NCBI RefSeq assembly: GCF_003994255.1
Contig: NZ_ML133851.1
Coordinates: 248,001 to 312,000 of the forward strand
Direction: 5' to 3'
Source: Brachybacterium paraconglomeratum
GTDB taxonomy: Bacteria; Actinomycetota; Actinomycetes; Actinomycetales; Dermabacteraceae
Length of the DNA: 64,000 nucleotides
Shown here: positions 44,077 to 56,562 of the stretch, in pieces
Layout of the letters: every line of letters begins with the position of its first letter
Position numbering within the stretch: the first letter of the stretch is position 1
The notes under the pieces: model-generated
The model's database searches: none
Told to the model about the DNA's origin: nothing
What the model saw: only the letters and a program-made list of their open reading frames with translations
Translations under genes and position numbers: made by a program

Positions 44077-44206
44077 CGCACGATCGGAGCCGGCCAGCCG
44101 CAGGACGTCGGTCCATCGCCGGCGGGACGAAGGGCCTGCCGGGTGCGACAGCGGTCCCGAGGGACGCGGCGGGCCTCCGCCTGGCACGACCCCGCCGGGC
44201 ATGACG

Positions 44207-44241
44207 GAGGGCCCGCACGATCGGTGATCGCACAGGCCCTC
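44207..44241 (-). terminator. Hairpin downstream of gltA
   Basis: Outer 7-bp stem (44207-44213 with 44235-44241) and inner GCGATC/GATCGT stem, about 40 nt after the gltA stop. The remainder of 43980-44280 shows nothing else supportable. Confidence 0.55.
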
Positions 44242-44280
44242 GCGGGTCCTCAGGACGGTGCCGACGGGCCGCCGGAGCGC

Positions 44281-45636
44281 TCAGCTGCGCTGCTTGTCCA
44301 TCTCCGCCTTCAGCTCCGCGAGGCGCAGCTCGCTGGTGCCGGTGCGGTCCTGCATCGCGGTGTACGGGCGCTCGGCCTCGCCGGTGTAGATCTGGCGCGG
44401 GCGGCCGATCTTCGTCTCCGGGTCGTGGATCATCTCCTGCCACTGGGCGATCCAGCCCGGCAGGCGGCCGATGGCGAAGAGCACCGTGAACATCTCGGTG
44501 GGGAAGCCGATGGCCTTGTAGATGATGCCGGTGTAGAAGTCGACGTTCGGGTAGAGCTTGCGCTCGACGAAGTAGTCGTCCTTCAGCGCGATCTCCTCGA
44601 GCTTCATCGCGAGCTCGAGCCGCTCGTCCTGCACGCCGAGGCGCTCGAGGACGTCGTCGGCGATCTTCTTGACGATGCGGGCGCGGGGATCGTAGTTCTT
44701 GTACACCCGGTGGCCGAAGCCCATCAGGCGGATCCCGTCCTCCTTGTTCTTCACCTTCTCCATGAAGTCGCGGGGATCCATGTCGCGGGCCTGGATCTCG
44801 TCGAGCATCTCCATCACGGCGGCGTTCGCGCCGCCGTGGGCGGGGCCGGAGAGGGCGCCGATGCCGGCGGAGATCGAGGTGAACAGGTTCGCCTGCGCGG
44901 AGCCGACCAGGCGCACCGCGGAGGTGGAGCAGTTCTGCTCGTGGTCGGCGTGGAGGATCAGCAGCTGCTCCATCGCGCGCACGATCACCGGGTCCGCGAT
45001 GAACTCCTCGACCGGGAAGCCGAAGGTCAGGCGCAGGAAGTTCTCGATGAGGGAGAGGCGGTTGTCGGGGTAGAGCAGCGCGTGGCCCTGCGCGATGCGG
45101 TGCGCGTAGGCGGCCATCGTCGGCGTCTTCGCCAGCAGGCGCACGGAGGAGATCCGCACCTGCTCCTCGTCGAAGGGGTCCAGGGAGTCCTGGTAGAAGG
45201 TCGACAGGCCCGACACCCCGGCCTGCAGCACCGCCATCGGGTGGGCGTCGCGCGGGTAGCCGTCGAAGAGGTGCTTGAAGCGCTCGTCGAGCAGGGTGCG
45301 GCGCTCGACCTGGGCCTCGAAGTTGTCGAGCTGGCCCTTGGTGGGCAGCTCGCCGTTGATCAGGAGGTAGGCGACCTCGAGGTAGCTGGACTTCTCCGCG
45401 AGCTGCTCGATGGGGTAGCCGCGGTAGCGCAGGATGCCCTCGTCGCCGTCGATGTAGGTGATCGAGGACTTCGCGTTCGCGGTGTTCATGAAACCGGGGT
45501 CGTAGGTGACCTGGCCGGTCTCCTTGCGGAGCGGACCGATCGTGATGCCGGAGTTGCCCTCCACGGCAGGGACGACCGGAAGGTCGAGGGACTTCTCCCC
45601 GAGGGTGAGGTGGGCAGACGTCGTGGCGTGATCCAT
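44281..45636 (-). CDS. gltA: Citrate synthase
   Basis: 451 residues, type II (hexameric, bacterial) length. Catalytic and substrate residues lie in HADHEQN, GPAHGGAN and MGFGHRVYKNYDPR. Enters acetyl-CoA into the TCA cycle. It lies upstream of, and on the same strand as, pflB, but the 301-nt gap with hairpin and a pflB promoter indicates separate transcription. Confidence 0.96.
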   Translation of the reverse strand: MDHATTSAHLTLGEKSLDLPVVPAVEGNSGITIGPLRKETGQVTYDPGFMNTANAKSSITYIDGDEGILRYRGYPIEQLAEKSSYLEVAYLLINGELPTKGQLDNFEAQVERRTLLDERFKHLFDGYPRDAHPMAVLQAGVSGLSTFYQDSLDPFDEEQVRISSVRLLAKTPTMAAYAHRIAQGHALLYPDNRLSLIENFLRLTFGFPVEEFIADPVIVRAMEQLLILHADHEQNCSTSAVRLVGSAQANLFTSISAGIGALSGPAHGGANAAVMEMLDEIQARDMDPRDFMEKVKNKEDGIRLMGFGHRVYKNYDPRARIVKKIADDVLERLGVQDERLELAMKLEEIALKDDYFVERKLYPNVDFYTGIIYKAIGFPTEMFTVLFAIGRLPGWIAQWQEMIHDPETKIGRPRQIYTGEAERPYTAMQDRTGTSELRLAELKAEMDKQRS

Positions 45637-45687
45637 GGGCTCTCCGTTGTGCGTGGTCGGATCGGTCCCGGCGCGGGGCCGGAGGTG

Positions 45688-46863
45688 TCAGGAGCGCTCG
45701 AGGCGCTGGGCGGCGGCGGCGATCCGCTCGTCGGTCGCGGTGAGGGCGACGCGCACGAACCGCGCTCCCCCCTCACCATAGAACATCCCTGGTGCGACCA
45801 GCACACCGAGGTCTGCGAGGCGGTCCACCGTGCTCATCGAGTCCTCGTCGAAGGTGGTCCACAGGTACAGGCCGGCCTGCGAGCCGTGGATCGTCGCGCC
45901 CGCGGACTCCAGCGCCGGGGCGAGCTGCGCGCGACGGGCCCGGTAGACCTCCCGCTGCGCGGCGGGGGCCGCGTCATCGGCGAGCGCTGCGGCGAAGGCC
46001 GCCTGGACGGGCCCGGGCAGCATCATCCCGGCCTGCTTGCGCACCGCGACGAGCTCGGCCACGAGCGACGGGTCCCCGGCGACGAAGGCGGCGCGGTAGC
46101 CGGCGAGGTTGGACTGCTTGGACAGGGAGTACACGCACAGCAGGCCCTCGAGGGAGCCGCCGTTCACCTGCGGGTCCAGGATCGAGGGGACCTCGTCCAC
46201 GGTCCAGGGCAGCAGCGCGTAGCACTCGTCGGAGGCGACGACGATCCCGCGCTCGCGCGCCCAGGCCAGCAGCGCGGCGAGCTGGGAGGCCGCCAGCACC
46301 TCGCCGGTCGGGTTCGAGGGGGAGTTCAGCCACAGCAGCCGGATCCTGCTCGCGGCGGACGGGTCCGGCAGCGCGGCGTCGCCCTCGGCGGCCAGGCGTG
46401 CCATGTCCACCGGCAGCGGCCTCGCGCCGACGAAGCGGGCGCCCATGTCGTAGGTCGGATAGGCGATGTGCGGGAAGGCGATCGCGTCGCCCGCGCCGAG
46501 GCCCAGCTGGAAGGGCAGGTGCGCGACGAGCTCCTTCGAGCCGACGGTGGGCAGCACCGCGTCGACGCCCAGCACGGCGGGGGCCGCTCGGTGGCGGCGG
46601 GCGAAGTCCACCAGCGCCTCGCGCAGGGCGGGGGTGCCGACCGTGGTCGGGTAGCCGGGGCTGTCGGCCGCGTCGGCCAGCGCCTGCTGCACGGTGGCGG
46701 GCGTCGGGTCCACGGGGGTGCCGACGGAGAGGTCGACGAGCCCGTCGGAGTGGTGCGCGGCCCGCTCGCGGGCGGGCACGATCGTGTCCCAGGGGAAGGC
46801 GGGCAAGCGCGCGGCGAGGCCCTCGCGTGCGACGGGGCGGGTGGCGGAGTGCGTCGGCGCCAC
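45688..46863 (-). CDS. dapC: Succinyldiaminopimelate transaminase
   Basis: 391 residues, class I/II PLP aminotransferase: NSPSNPTGEV, DECYALLPW and the Schiff-base Lys in SLSKQSNLAGYR. This actinobacterial DapC type converts N-succinyl-2-amino-6-ketopimelate to N-succinyl-LL-DAP with glutamate. It follows fdxA directly, the arrangement also found in mycobacteria (Rv1177-Rv1178). GTG 46863 lies 3 nt from the fdxA stop. Confidence 0.93.
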   Translation of the reverse strand: MAPTHSATRPVAREGLAARLPAFPWDTIVPARERAAHHSDGLVDLSVGTPVDPTPATVQQALADAADSPGYPTTVGTPALREALVDFARRHRAAPAVLGVDAVLPTVGSKELVAHLPFQLGLGAGDAIAFPHIAYPTYDMGARFVGARPLPVDMARLAAEGDAALPDPSAASRIRLLWLNSPSNPTGEVLAASQLAALLAWARERGIVVASDECYALLPWTVDEVPSILDPQVNGGSLEGLLCVYSLSKQSNLAGYRAAFVAGDPSLVAELVAVRKQAGMMLPGPVQAAFAAALADDAAPAAQREVYRARRAQLAPALESAGATIHGSQAGLYLWTTFDEDSMSTVDRLADLGVLVAPGMFYGEGGARFVRVALTATDERIAAAAQRLERS

Positions 46864-46866
46864 GGC

Positions 46867-47196
46867 TCAGGCCAGGGGGTTCTCTTGCGGGGGCAGGGCC
46901 TCGACGAGGGGGTGGTCCTTGTCGATCACGCCCATCTTCGCGGCGCCGCCCGGTGCGCCGAGCTCGTCGAAGAACTCGACGTTGGCCTTGTAGTAGTCGG
47001 CCCACTCGTCGGGGGTGTCGTCCTCGTAGAAGATCGCCTCGACGGGGCAGACGGGCTCGCACGCGCCGCAGTCCACGCACTCGTCGGGCTGGATGTACAG
47101 CATCCGATTGCCCTCGTAGATGCAGTCCACGGGGCACTCGTCGACGCAGGCACGATCCTTCACGTCGACGCAGGGCAGGGCGATGACGTACGTCAT
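46867..47196 (-). CDS. fdxA: 7Fe-type ferredoxin FdxA
   Basis: 109 residues. Cys9, Cys17 and Cys50 are placed to bind a [3Fe-4S] cluster and Cys21, Cys40, Cys43 and Cys46 a [4Fe-4S] cluster; Cys25 is the additional conserved Cys. The C-terminal part (DEWADYYKANVEFFDELG) is the extension of actinobacterial/Azotobacter-type ferredoxins. Small soluble electron carrier; redox partner unknown. Confidence 0.94.
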   Translation of the reverse strand: MTYVIALPCVDVKDRACVDECPVDCIYEGNRMLYIQPDECVDCGACEPVCPVEAIFYEDDTPDEWADYYKANVEFFDELGAPGGAAKMGVIDKDHPLVEALPPQENPLA

Positions 47197-47340
47197 GTGC
47201 GGCTTCCTTCCGTCCGGGGCGCGCTCCATCATCTCATCCCGGCCCCGCCCGGGAGCGTCGCCGGGACGTGCCGGAGCAGGAGGTGACAGGATGCACAGCC
47301 TGCTTGCGGCGGCCCCGCGCCGGGCCGACGGGCACGGGGA

Positions 47341-47346
47341 TAGTCT
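47341..47346 (+). promoter_or_regulatory. -10 hexamer, leaderless small gene
   Basis: TAGTCT ends 6 nt before ATG 47353. Confidence 0.55.
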
Positions 47347-47352
47347 GCCCGG

Positions 47353-47625
47353 ATGACGATGCACGAGGGTCACCGGGTCCGCGCCGGTTGGGCGCCCTTC
47401 CTCGCGGAGGGGCGACGGGTGGTGCTGCGCTATGCGATCGACCGCGAGCGCTCCCCGCACGGCGAGTCGATGACCGATGCGCTGGGCACGATCACGCTGG
47501 TCGACGAGGCGGTGGTGCGGGTGATGACGCGGCGCGGCGAAGTGCGCGTGCCGCGGGCCCTGGTCATCGCCGCGAAGGAGGTCCCGCCTCCGCCGGTGCG
47601 GCGGCAGGGGCCCGCCGCGCCCTGA
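47353..47625 (+). CDS. Small protein like the N-terminal beta domain of Rv0428c-type acetyltransferases
   Basis: 90 residues; the GHRVRAGW...VVLRYAID...MTDALGTITLVDEAVVRVMTRRGEVRVPRALVIAAKEVPPPP pattern is that of the SH3-like N-terminal domain preceding GNAT domains in some actinobacterial proteins, but no acetyltransferase part follows here. Function unknown. The 3' end overlaps the convergent phosphatidyltransferase gene by 62 bp. Confidence 0.7.
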   Translation: MTMHEGHRVRAGWAPFLAEGRRVVLRYAIDRERSPHGESMTDALGTITLVDEAVVRVMTRRGEVRVPRALVIAAKEVPPPPVRRQGPAAP

Positions 47626-48145
47626 CGATGTAGTCCACGCCGGAGCCGACGTGCAGCACGGCCCCGACCCACACCAGCGCCTGCGCGGCCGGCACCAGCG
47701 AGGGCGCCCACGCGGCGACGGCGACCAGCAGGAACACCGAGGCCATCAGCACGAAGGTGCGGATCTTGCCGAGCCAGGAGACCGAGATCCGCCCGCCGAG
47801 CGCGGCGCGCGTGGCGAGGACGGCCATCGCCGCGTCGACGACGACGATCACGGCGAGCGCCGCCCAGGGCAGCAGGTCCGCGAGGGCCAGGGTCAGCACG
47901 ATCGCGACGAGGCCCAGACGGTCCGCGATCGGGTCCATGATCTGGCCGGTGCGGCTGGTCTGGTCCAGGGCGCGGGCGAGCATCCCGTCGATCCAGTCGG
48001 TCGAGGCCCAGACGAGCAGCAGCACCACGCCGAGGGTGTCCGGCCCGTCCGCCAGGCGCAGGCACACCGGCAGCAGCAGCGCGAGACGGACGAGGGTGAC
48101 GAGGTTCGGGATCGTCGCCCAGTCGGGGCGATCGGCGGCGCTCAT
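47564..48145 (-). CDS. CDP-alcohol phosphatidyltransferase
   Basis: 193 residues with about five hydrophobic segments. The signature DWIDGMLAR (8) G(3)D(3)D is complete: DWIDGMLARALDQTSRTG followed by QIMDPIADR. It swaps the CMP of a CDP-lipid for an alcohol; PgsA-type phosphatidylglycerophosphate synthesis is the commonest role, but the substrate cannot be told. ATG 48145 lies 4 nt after the upstream gene's stop. Confidence 0.9.
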   Translation of the reverse strand: MSAADRPDWATIPNLVTLVRLALLLPVCLRLADGPDTLGVVLLLVWASTDWIDGMLARALDQTSRTGQIMDPIADRLGLVAIVLTLALADLLPWAALAVIVVVDAAMAVLATRAALGGRISVSWLGKIRTFVLMASVFLLVAVAAWAPSLVPAAQALVWVGAVLHVGSGVDYIVRARRAPAAAPAEAGPPSRR

Positions 48146-48149
48146 GGTC

Positions 48150-48590
48150 TCAGCGTGCCCGGGACCGGCCGCGTCCCGCGACCGTGATCACCAGGGCGAG
48201 GGCGAAGGGGATCAGGATCCCGATGCCCTGGACGATCCAGCCGGAGAACTGCCCCTGCCCGGCGATCTCGGCGGGCAGGAGCACGCCGCCTCCCGCCCCC
48301 TCGCCGAGGAAGGGACCGGCCAGCAGGCCCCACAGCGAGCCGAGCACCAGGAGCGGGAAGCGGGTCCCCGTCGCAGACCACAGGAACAGGCACACCACGG
48401 CCTGGAAGACGGCGCCGAGCAGGAGCCCGGCCGGGAGGTCGACGCCGAGCACGGTCAGCTCGAACCGGTGGGTGGTCACCAGCAGCAGCACCGAGACGAT
48501 CGCGAGCACGATCGCCATCGCGGCCTGGCCGAGCCGGGCGGCGAGGGAGGTCGTGTCGACCGCCGTCGGCCTCTGCTGCGTGCTGGTCAC
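48150..48590 (-). CDS. Small integral membrane protein
   Basis: 146 residues from GTG 48590 with four hydrophobic segments (about 21-40, 48-70, 77-95, 115-139). No named family recognised. It lies between typA and the phosphatidyltransferase gene on one strand with gaps of 4 nt each side, so the three probably form an operon. Confidence 0.78.
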   Translation of the reverse strand: MTSTQQRPTAVDTTSLAARLGQAAMAIVLAIVSVLLLVTTHRFELTVLGVDLPAGLLLGAVFQAVVCLFLWSATGTRFPLLVLGSLWGLLAGPFLGEGAGGGVLLPAEIAGQGQFSGWIVQGIGILIPFALALVITVAGRGRSRAR

Positions 48591-48594
48591 CGCG

Positions 48595-50517
<1,923 letters not shown>

Positions 50518-50608
50518 ACGCAGGTGCTCGATTCAGATAGCGCGGCGGGGCGTGGACCGAGCAGCGCCCGGTCGCACGGCGGGTGCGACCCGCTCCAGGG
50601 CCGCGCCG

Positions 50609-50614
50609 AGTCTA
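50609..50614 (-). promoter_or_regulatory. Candidate -10 of typA
   Basis: TAGACT on the minus strand, giving a leader of roughly 85 nt; a second A/T-rich TATCTG lies nearer the start. No clear -35. Confidence 0.4.
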
Positions 50615-50726
50615 TCGGGCCGTGGCGTTCTGCGACGGGTGCGGGGATGAGAGCTTCGACGCGCTCTTCCCGGCGAGGAGCGCGGCGGGGAGGGCCGAGG
50701 CGAGGCGTCACCTCTCGGATCGACGA

Positions 50727-50767
50727 GGGCGAGGCCCGCACGGATCCTCTCCGCGCGGGCCTCGCCC
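50727..50767 (-). terminator. Terminator of the dpp operon
   Basis: 13-bp arms 50727-50739 and 50755-50767 pair exactly, 40 nt after the stop of the fused ATPase gene. Confidence 0.8.
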
Positions 50768-50806
50768 CTGTCATCGGTCCGACGTCATCGGCCCCCGGTC
50801 ACCGGC

Positions 50807-52698
<1,892 letters not shown>

Positions 52699-52702
<4 letters not shown>

Positions 52703-53655
52703 CGCTTCCTCGCCTTCGGGTCCAGCGCGTCGCGCACCGCGTCGCCGAGCATGATGAAGCTCAGCACGGTGATCGCGAGCGCCACGGACGGGTAGAACAG
52801 CATGGACGGCTGCGTGCGCAGCGCGTCGCGGGCGTCGGAGATGTCCCCGCCCCAGGAGACGGCGGAGGTGGGCAGGCCCACACCGAGGAAGGACAGCGTC
52901 GCCTCGGCGACGATGAACACGCCGAGGTTGACGGTCGCGGTGACGATCACCGGGGCGATCGCGTTGGGGATCACGTGCTTCAGCAGCACCGTCCCGCTCC
53001 CGGCACCGAGCGCGACCGAGGAGGTGACGTAGTCCTGGCTCTTGGTGGAGATCACGGCACCGCGCATGATGCGGGCGACGTTGGTCCAGCCGAAGATGCT
53101 CAGCACCACGATCACGGTCCACATGCTCATCTCGCCCACGCGGGTCGCGACCACGATCGCGCCGAGGATCATCGGCACCGCGAAGAAGATGTCGGTGACG
53201 CGGGAGATGACCTCGTCGAACCAGCCGCCGATGTAGCCGGCGAGGGCGCCGATCGTGCCACCGATGAGGGTCGAGCCGATCATGGCGAAGAAGCCGATGA
53301 TCACCGAGGTGCGGGCGCCCCAGAAGGTGCGGGCCATGATGTCGTAGCCCTGGCGGGAGGTGCCGAAGGGGTGCTCGGGACCGGGCGGCTGGTTGGCGCG
53401 GCCGAGATCGCCGAAGCCCGGGTCCTGCGAGGTGAACACCTGCGGGAACGCGGCGACGAAGAGCACGAACAGGATCAGCAGCGCGGAGATCACGAACACG
53501 GGGTTGCGGACCAGGCTGCGCCCGGCTTCGGCCCACAGCGAGCGCGGCGTGCCGGTCGTGTCGACCGCGTCGACCTCCTGCAGCGGGGTCTCCGCGAGCG
53601 GCGCGACCCAGTGCTCCGTACGGGGCCGGCGGGAGTTCTGAGCATCACTTCGCAT
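52699..53655 (-). CDS. Peptide ABC transporter permease (DppC/OppC type)
   Basis: 318 residues: a hydrophilic N-terminus of about 45 residues, six membrane segments and the permease loop SVALGAGSGTVLLKHVIPNAIAPVIV that contacts the ATPase. Forms the pore with the upstream DppB-type subunit, with which it overlaps by 11 bases. Confidence 0.93.
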
Positions 53656-54574
53656 AGCGGATCCTCGGGTCGAGCACGCCGTAGAGCAGGTCCACGACGA
53701 GGTTGGAGAGCAGGAAGATGATCACCAGCAGCGTCACCAGCGACACGATCATCGGGGCCTCGCCGGCGTTGATCGAGTTGAACAGCAGCGTGCCGATGCC
53801 CGGGACGTTGAAGACGCGCTCGGTGACGATCGCGCCGCCCATCAGGGCGCCCAGGTCCGCACCGATGAAGGTGACCACGGGGATCAGGGAGTTGCGCAGG
53901 ACGTGCTTGGAGACCACGCCGCCCCGGGAGAGGCCCTTCGCGGTCGCGGTGCGCACGTGGTCGGCGCCCGCCGTCTCCGCGATCGAGGTGCGGGTCAGGC
54001 GCAGCACATAGGCGAAGGAGACGCCGCCGAGCACGAAGCCGGGCAGCATCAGGTTCTGCCAGGAGGGGTCGCGGCCCACGTTGATCGGGGCGATCCCCAG
54101 CTGCAGGCCGAAGACGAACTGCGCGAGGAAGCCCAGCACAAAGGTGGGCGTGGCGATCAGCAGCAGCGAGAGCATCAGCAGCGTGGTGTCGATCAGCTTG
54201 CCCTTGCGCAGGCCCGAGATCATGCCGGCGGCGACGCCGAAGACCGTCTCGACGACCACGGCGATGATCGCGAGGCGGAACGTGGTCGGGAAGGCCGCGG
54301 CGATCTGGTCCCACAGGGGACGGCCGTTGAAGCCGACGCCCAGGTCGAAGGTCAGCACGCTCTTGAGATAGAGCAGCCACTGGATCAGCACGGGCTGGTC
54401 GAGGTTGTACTGCTCGCGCAGCCGCTGCTCGACCGCCGGGGAGATCGGCTTGTCACCGGCCAGGGTGAGGATCGGGTCGCCGGAGGTGTAGAACGCCAGC
54501 AGGTAGACGATCAGGGTGGCGCCGAGGAAGACGGGGATCATCTGCAGCAGTCGCCGCCCGATGTACCAGAGCAC
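53645..54574 (-). CDS. Peptide ABC transporter permease (DppB/OppB type)
   Basis: 309 residues, six membrane segments; starts MLWYIGRRLLQMIPVFLG, typical of OppB/DppB, and has the loop TATAKGLSRGGVVSKHVLRNSLIPVV. Second gene of the operon after the binding-protein gene, separated from it by a strong hairpin. Confidence 0.93.
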   Translation of the reverse strand: MLWYIGRRLLQMIPVFLGATLIVYLLAFYTSGDPILTLAGDKPISPAVEQRLREQYNLDQPVLIQWLLYLKSVLTFDLGVGFNGRPLWDQIAAAFPTTFRLAIIAVVVETVFGVAAGMISGLRKGKLIDTTLLMLSLLLIATPTFVLGFLAQFVFGLQLGIAPINVGRDPSWQNLMLPGFVLGGVSFAYVLRLTRTSIAETAGADHVRTATAKGLSRGGVVSKHVLRNSLIPVVTFIGADLGALMGGAIVTERVFNVPGIGTLLFNSINAGEAPMIVSLVTLLVIIFLLSNLVVDLLYGVLDPRIRYAK

Positions 54575-54645
54575 GTCGTTCCCTTTCGATGGAGGAGGGG
54601 CCTTGCGGCCCGGTGGAACGGCCCGGCCGGGGGCCGGGCGTGGAA

Positions 54646-54677
54646 CAGCGGGAACCGGACGCAGCCGGTTCCCGCTG
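54646..54677 (-). terminator. Intra-operon hairpin after the binding-protein gene
   Basis: 13-bp arms 54646-54658 and 54665-54677 pair exactly, just after the binding-protein stop. Likely a partial terminator or mRNA-stability element giving excess binding protein over the membrane subunits. Confidence 0.7.
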
Positions 54678-54696
54678 TCACGAGGAGATCAGCAGA

Positions 54697-56352
54697 TCAC
54701 TTGGTGATGTTGTGGTACAGCGGCACCGTGTCCCAGCCGTACTCCACGTCGGAGACGAGCGTCGAGTAGCCGCCGATGGTGTTCTGGTACCAGAGCGGGA
54801 GGACGGGGAGGTCGCGCATGAGCAGGGCCTCCGCCTCCTTCCAGATCTTGATGGCGTCCTCCTCGGTCTCGGCGGCGAGGCCGTCGGCCAGGAGCTGGTC
54901 GAACTCGGGGTTCTTGTAGTCGCCGTCGTTGGAGCCGTTGCCGTCGGCCGCGGAGGAGCCGTAGAGCGGGCCGAGGAAGTTGTAGGCCGACGGGTAGTCC
55001 GCCTGCCAGCCGGAGCGCCAGGTGCCCAGGAGGTCACGAGCGCGGATCTGCTCGCGCATCTCGCCGAAGGCGGGGAACGGCGTGGGCTTCGCCTCGATGC
55101 CGAGCACGTTCGCGAGCGAGTTGCAGACCGCCTCGACCCAGTCCGCGTGCGGACCGTCGGCGTTGTAGGCGAGGGTGAGCGGGCCCTTGAACGGGGTGAT
55201 CGCCTCGGCCTCCTCCCACAGCTTCTTCGCCTCGGCCTCGTCGAACTCGAGCACCTCGGCGCCGGGGATGTCGGTCGCGCCGCCGCCGGGGATCACCGGG
55301 GAGACGAAGTCCGTGGCCGGGGTGCGGGTGCCGAAGAAGAGGTTGTCGCAGATCGACTTGCGGTCGATCGCGCGCGAGAGCGCCTTGCGACGGATCGCTC
55401 CGGCCTCGCCCTCGAAGTTCGGGTCGTAGCCGGGCAGGGTGATCGACTGGAACACGGCGCCGGGGGCGTTGACGGCCCGCTCGCCGAGGTCGCTCTCGAA
55501 GGTCGCGAGCGCCGAGCCGGGCAGCTGGTCGACGACGTCGACGTTGTCCGACTGCAGGTCGAGGTACATCGTCTCCGGGTCCTGGTAGACCGTGAAGGTG
55601 ATGCCGGAGTTCTTCGGGGTGCGGGGACCGTCGTAGGACTCGTTGGGGACCAGCACCAGCTCCTGGTCGTGGGTCCAGGTCTCGAGCTTGTAGGGGCCGT
55701 TCGCCAGCGGCGCCTCGCCGTAGGCCTCCATGTCGTCGAAGGCCGAGGGCGGCATCGGCATGTAGGCCGAGTAGCCCAGGCGGGTCGGGAAGTCCGACTG
55801 AGGGGTGACCAGGCGTGCGGTGAACGTGGTCTCGTCGACGACCTCGAGGCCGGAGAGAGTCGCGTCGGGGGCGACGTCCTCGGCCGAGAGCTCCTCGTAG
55901 CCCTCGAAGGGCTCGAAGAAGTACTGGCCGATCTGAGCGTTGGCGGCGTTCGCGCCGTAGTTCCAGGAGTCGACGAAGTCCTGCGCGGTGATCGGGGTGG
56001 AGCCGTCGGAGTAGGTGAGGCCCGAACGGATCTTGATGGTCCAGTTCTGGTTGTCCTCGGACTCGATCGACTCGGCGATGTCGTTCTCGATGCTGCCGTC
56101 GGCCTTGTAGTAGACCAGGCCCGCGAAGATCATCGTGATGATGCGGCCGCCGCCGACCTCGCCGGTGTTGGCGGGCAGCAGGGGGTTCTCGGGCTCGGTG
56201 GTGTTCGCGTAGATCGGCTCTCCGGTGCCGCCGCCGGCATCGCTGCCGCCGGCACCGGCGCCGCCTTCGTCTCCGCCGCAGGCGGCGAGGGTGAGGGCGG
56301 CCGCGCCTCCGGCGGCGGTGCCCAGCATCATGGATCGGCGCGAGATGGCCAT
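54697..56352 (-). CDS. Peptide ABC transporter substrate-binding lipoprotein (SBP_bac_5)
   Basis: 551 residues. The leader SRRSMMLGTAAGGAAALTLAAC has a lipobox with Cys25; its double Arg also resembles a Tat signal. The mature part is a DppA/OppA-type cluster C binding protein (GLTYSDGSTPITAQDFVDSW). A Gly/Ala/Asp linker follows the Cys. ATG 56352 has AGGAG 7 nt upstream; the longer frame upstream adds a hydrophilic stretch before the signal and was rejected. Confidence 0.93.
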   Translation of the reverse strand: MAISRRSMMLGTAAGGAAALTLAACGGDEGGAGAGGSDAGGGTGEPIYANTTEPENPLLPANTGEVGGGRIITMIFAGLVYYKADGSIENDIAESIESEDNQNWTIKIRSGLTYSDGSTPITAQDFVDSWNYGANAANAQIGQYFFEPFEGYEELSAEDVAPDATLSGLEVVDETTFTARLVTPQSDFPTRLGYSAYMPMPPSAFDDMEAYGEAPLANGPYKLETWTHDQELVLVPNESYDGPRTPKNSGITFTVYQDPETMYLDLQSDNVDVVDQLPGSALATFESDLGERAVNAPGAVFQSITLPGYDPNFEGEAGAIRRKALSRAIDRKSICDNLFFGTRTPATDFVSPVIPGGGATDIPGAEVLEFDEAEAKKLWEEAEAITPFKGPLTLAYNADGPHADWVEAVCNSLANVLGIEAKPTPFPAFGEMREQIRARDLLGTWRSGWQADYPSAYNFLGPLYGSSAADGNGSNDGDYKNPEFDQLLADGLAAETEEDAIKIWKEAEALLMRDLPVLPLWYQNTIGGYSTLVSDVEYGWDTVPLYHNITK

Positions 56353-56550
56353 GGGTTCTCCTGGATGGCTCGTGGTCGTGCACCGCACCATCGTTGTGCG
56401 GTACGGCACCTAGTGTGCACCCTCCGATGTCAACTGCATTCCATCTGTCGGTAACGCTTCGGTCTCGGCGATTTTTCAACCATGAGCGGAACCGGGACGG
56501 ACCAGGGGCGGAACCCGTGGCAGGAAGTCCCCTCCGAGCGTGCCTGGGTG

Positions 56551-56556
56551 TTGAAT
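56551..56556 (+). promoter_or_regulatory. -10-like hexamer, leaderless pgi
   Basis: TTGAAT ends exactly 6 nt before ATG 56563; this argues against the upstream ATG at 56482. Confidence 0.5.
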
Positions 56557-56562
56557 GGCCGT

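Noticed and set aside
41772..44204. 810-codon open frame antisense to pflB
   Set aside because: G+C shadow; covers the whole PFL gene and its promoter.
56482..56562. 27-codon longer start for pgi
   Set aside because: A TTGAAT hexamer precedes ATG 56563 by 6 nt and the extra residues do not match the usual PGI N-terminus.
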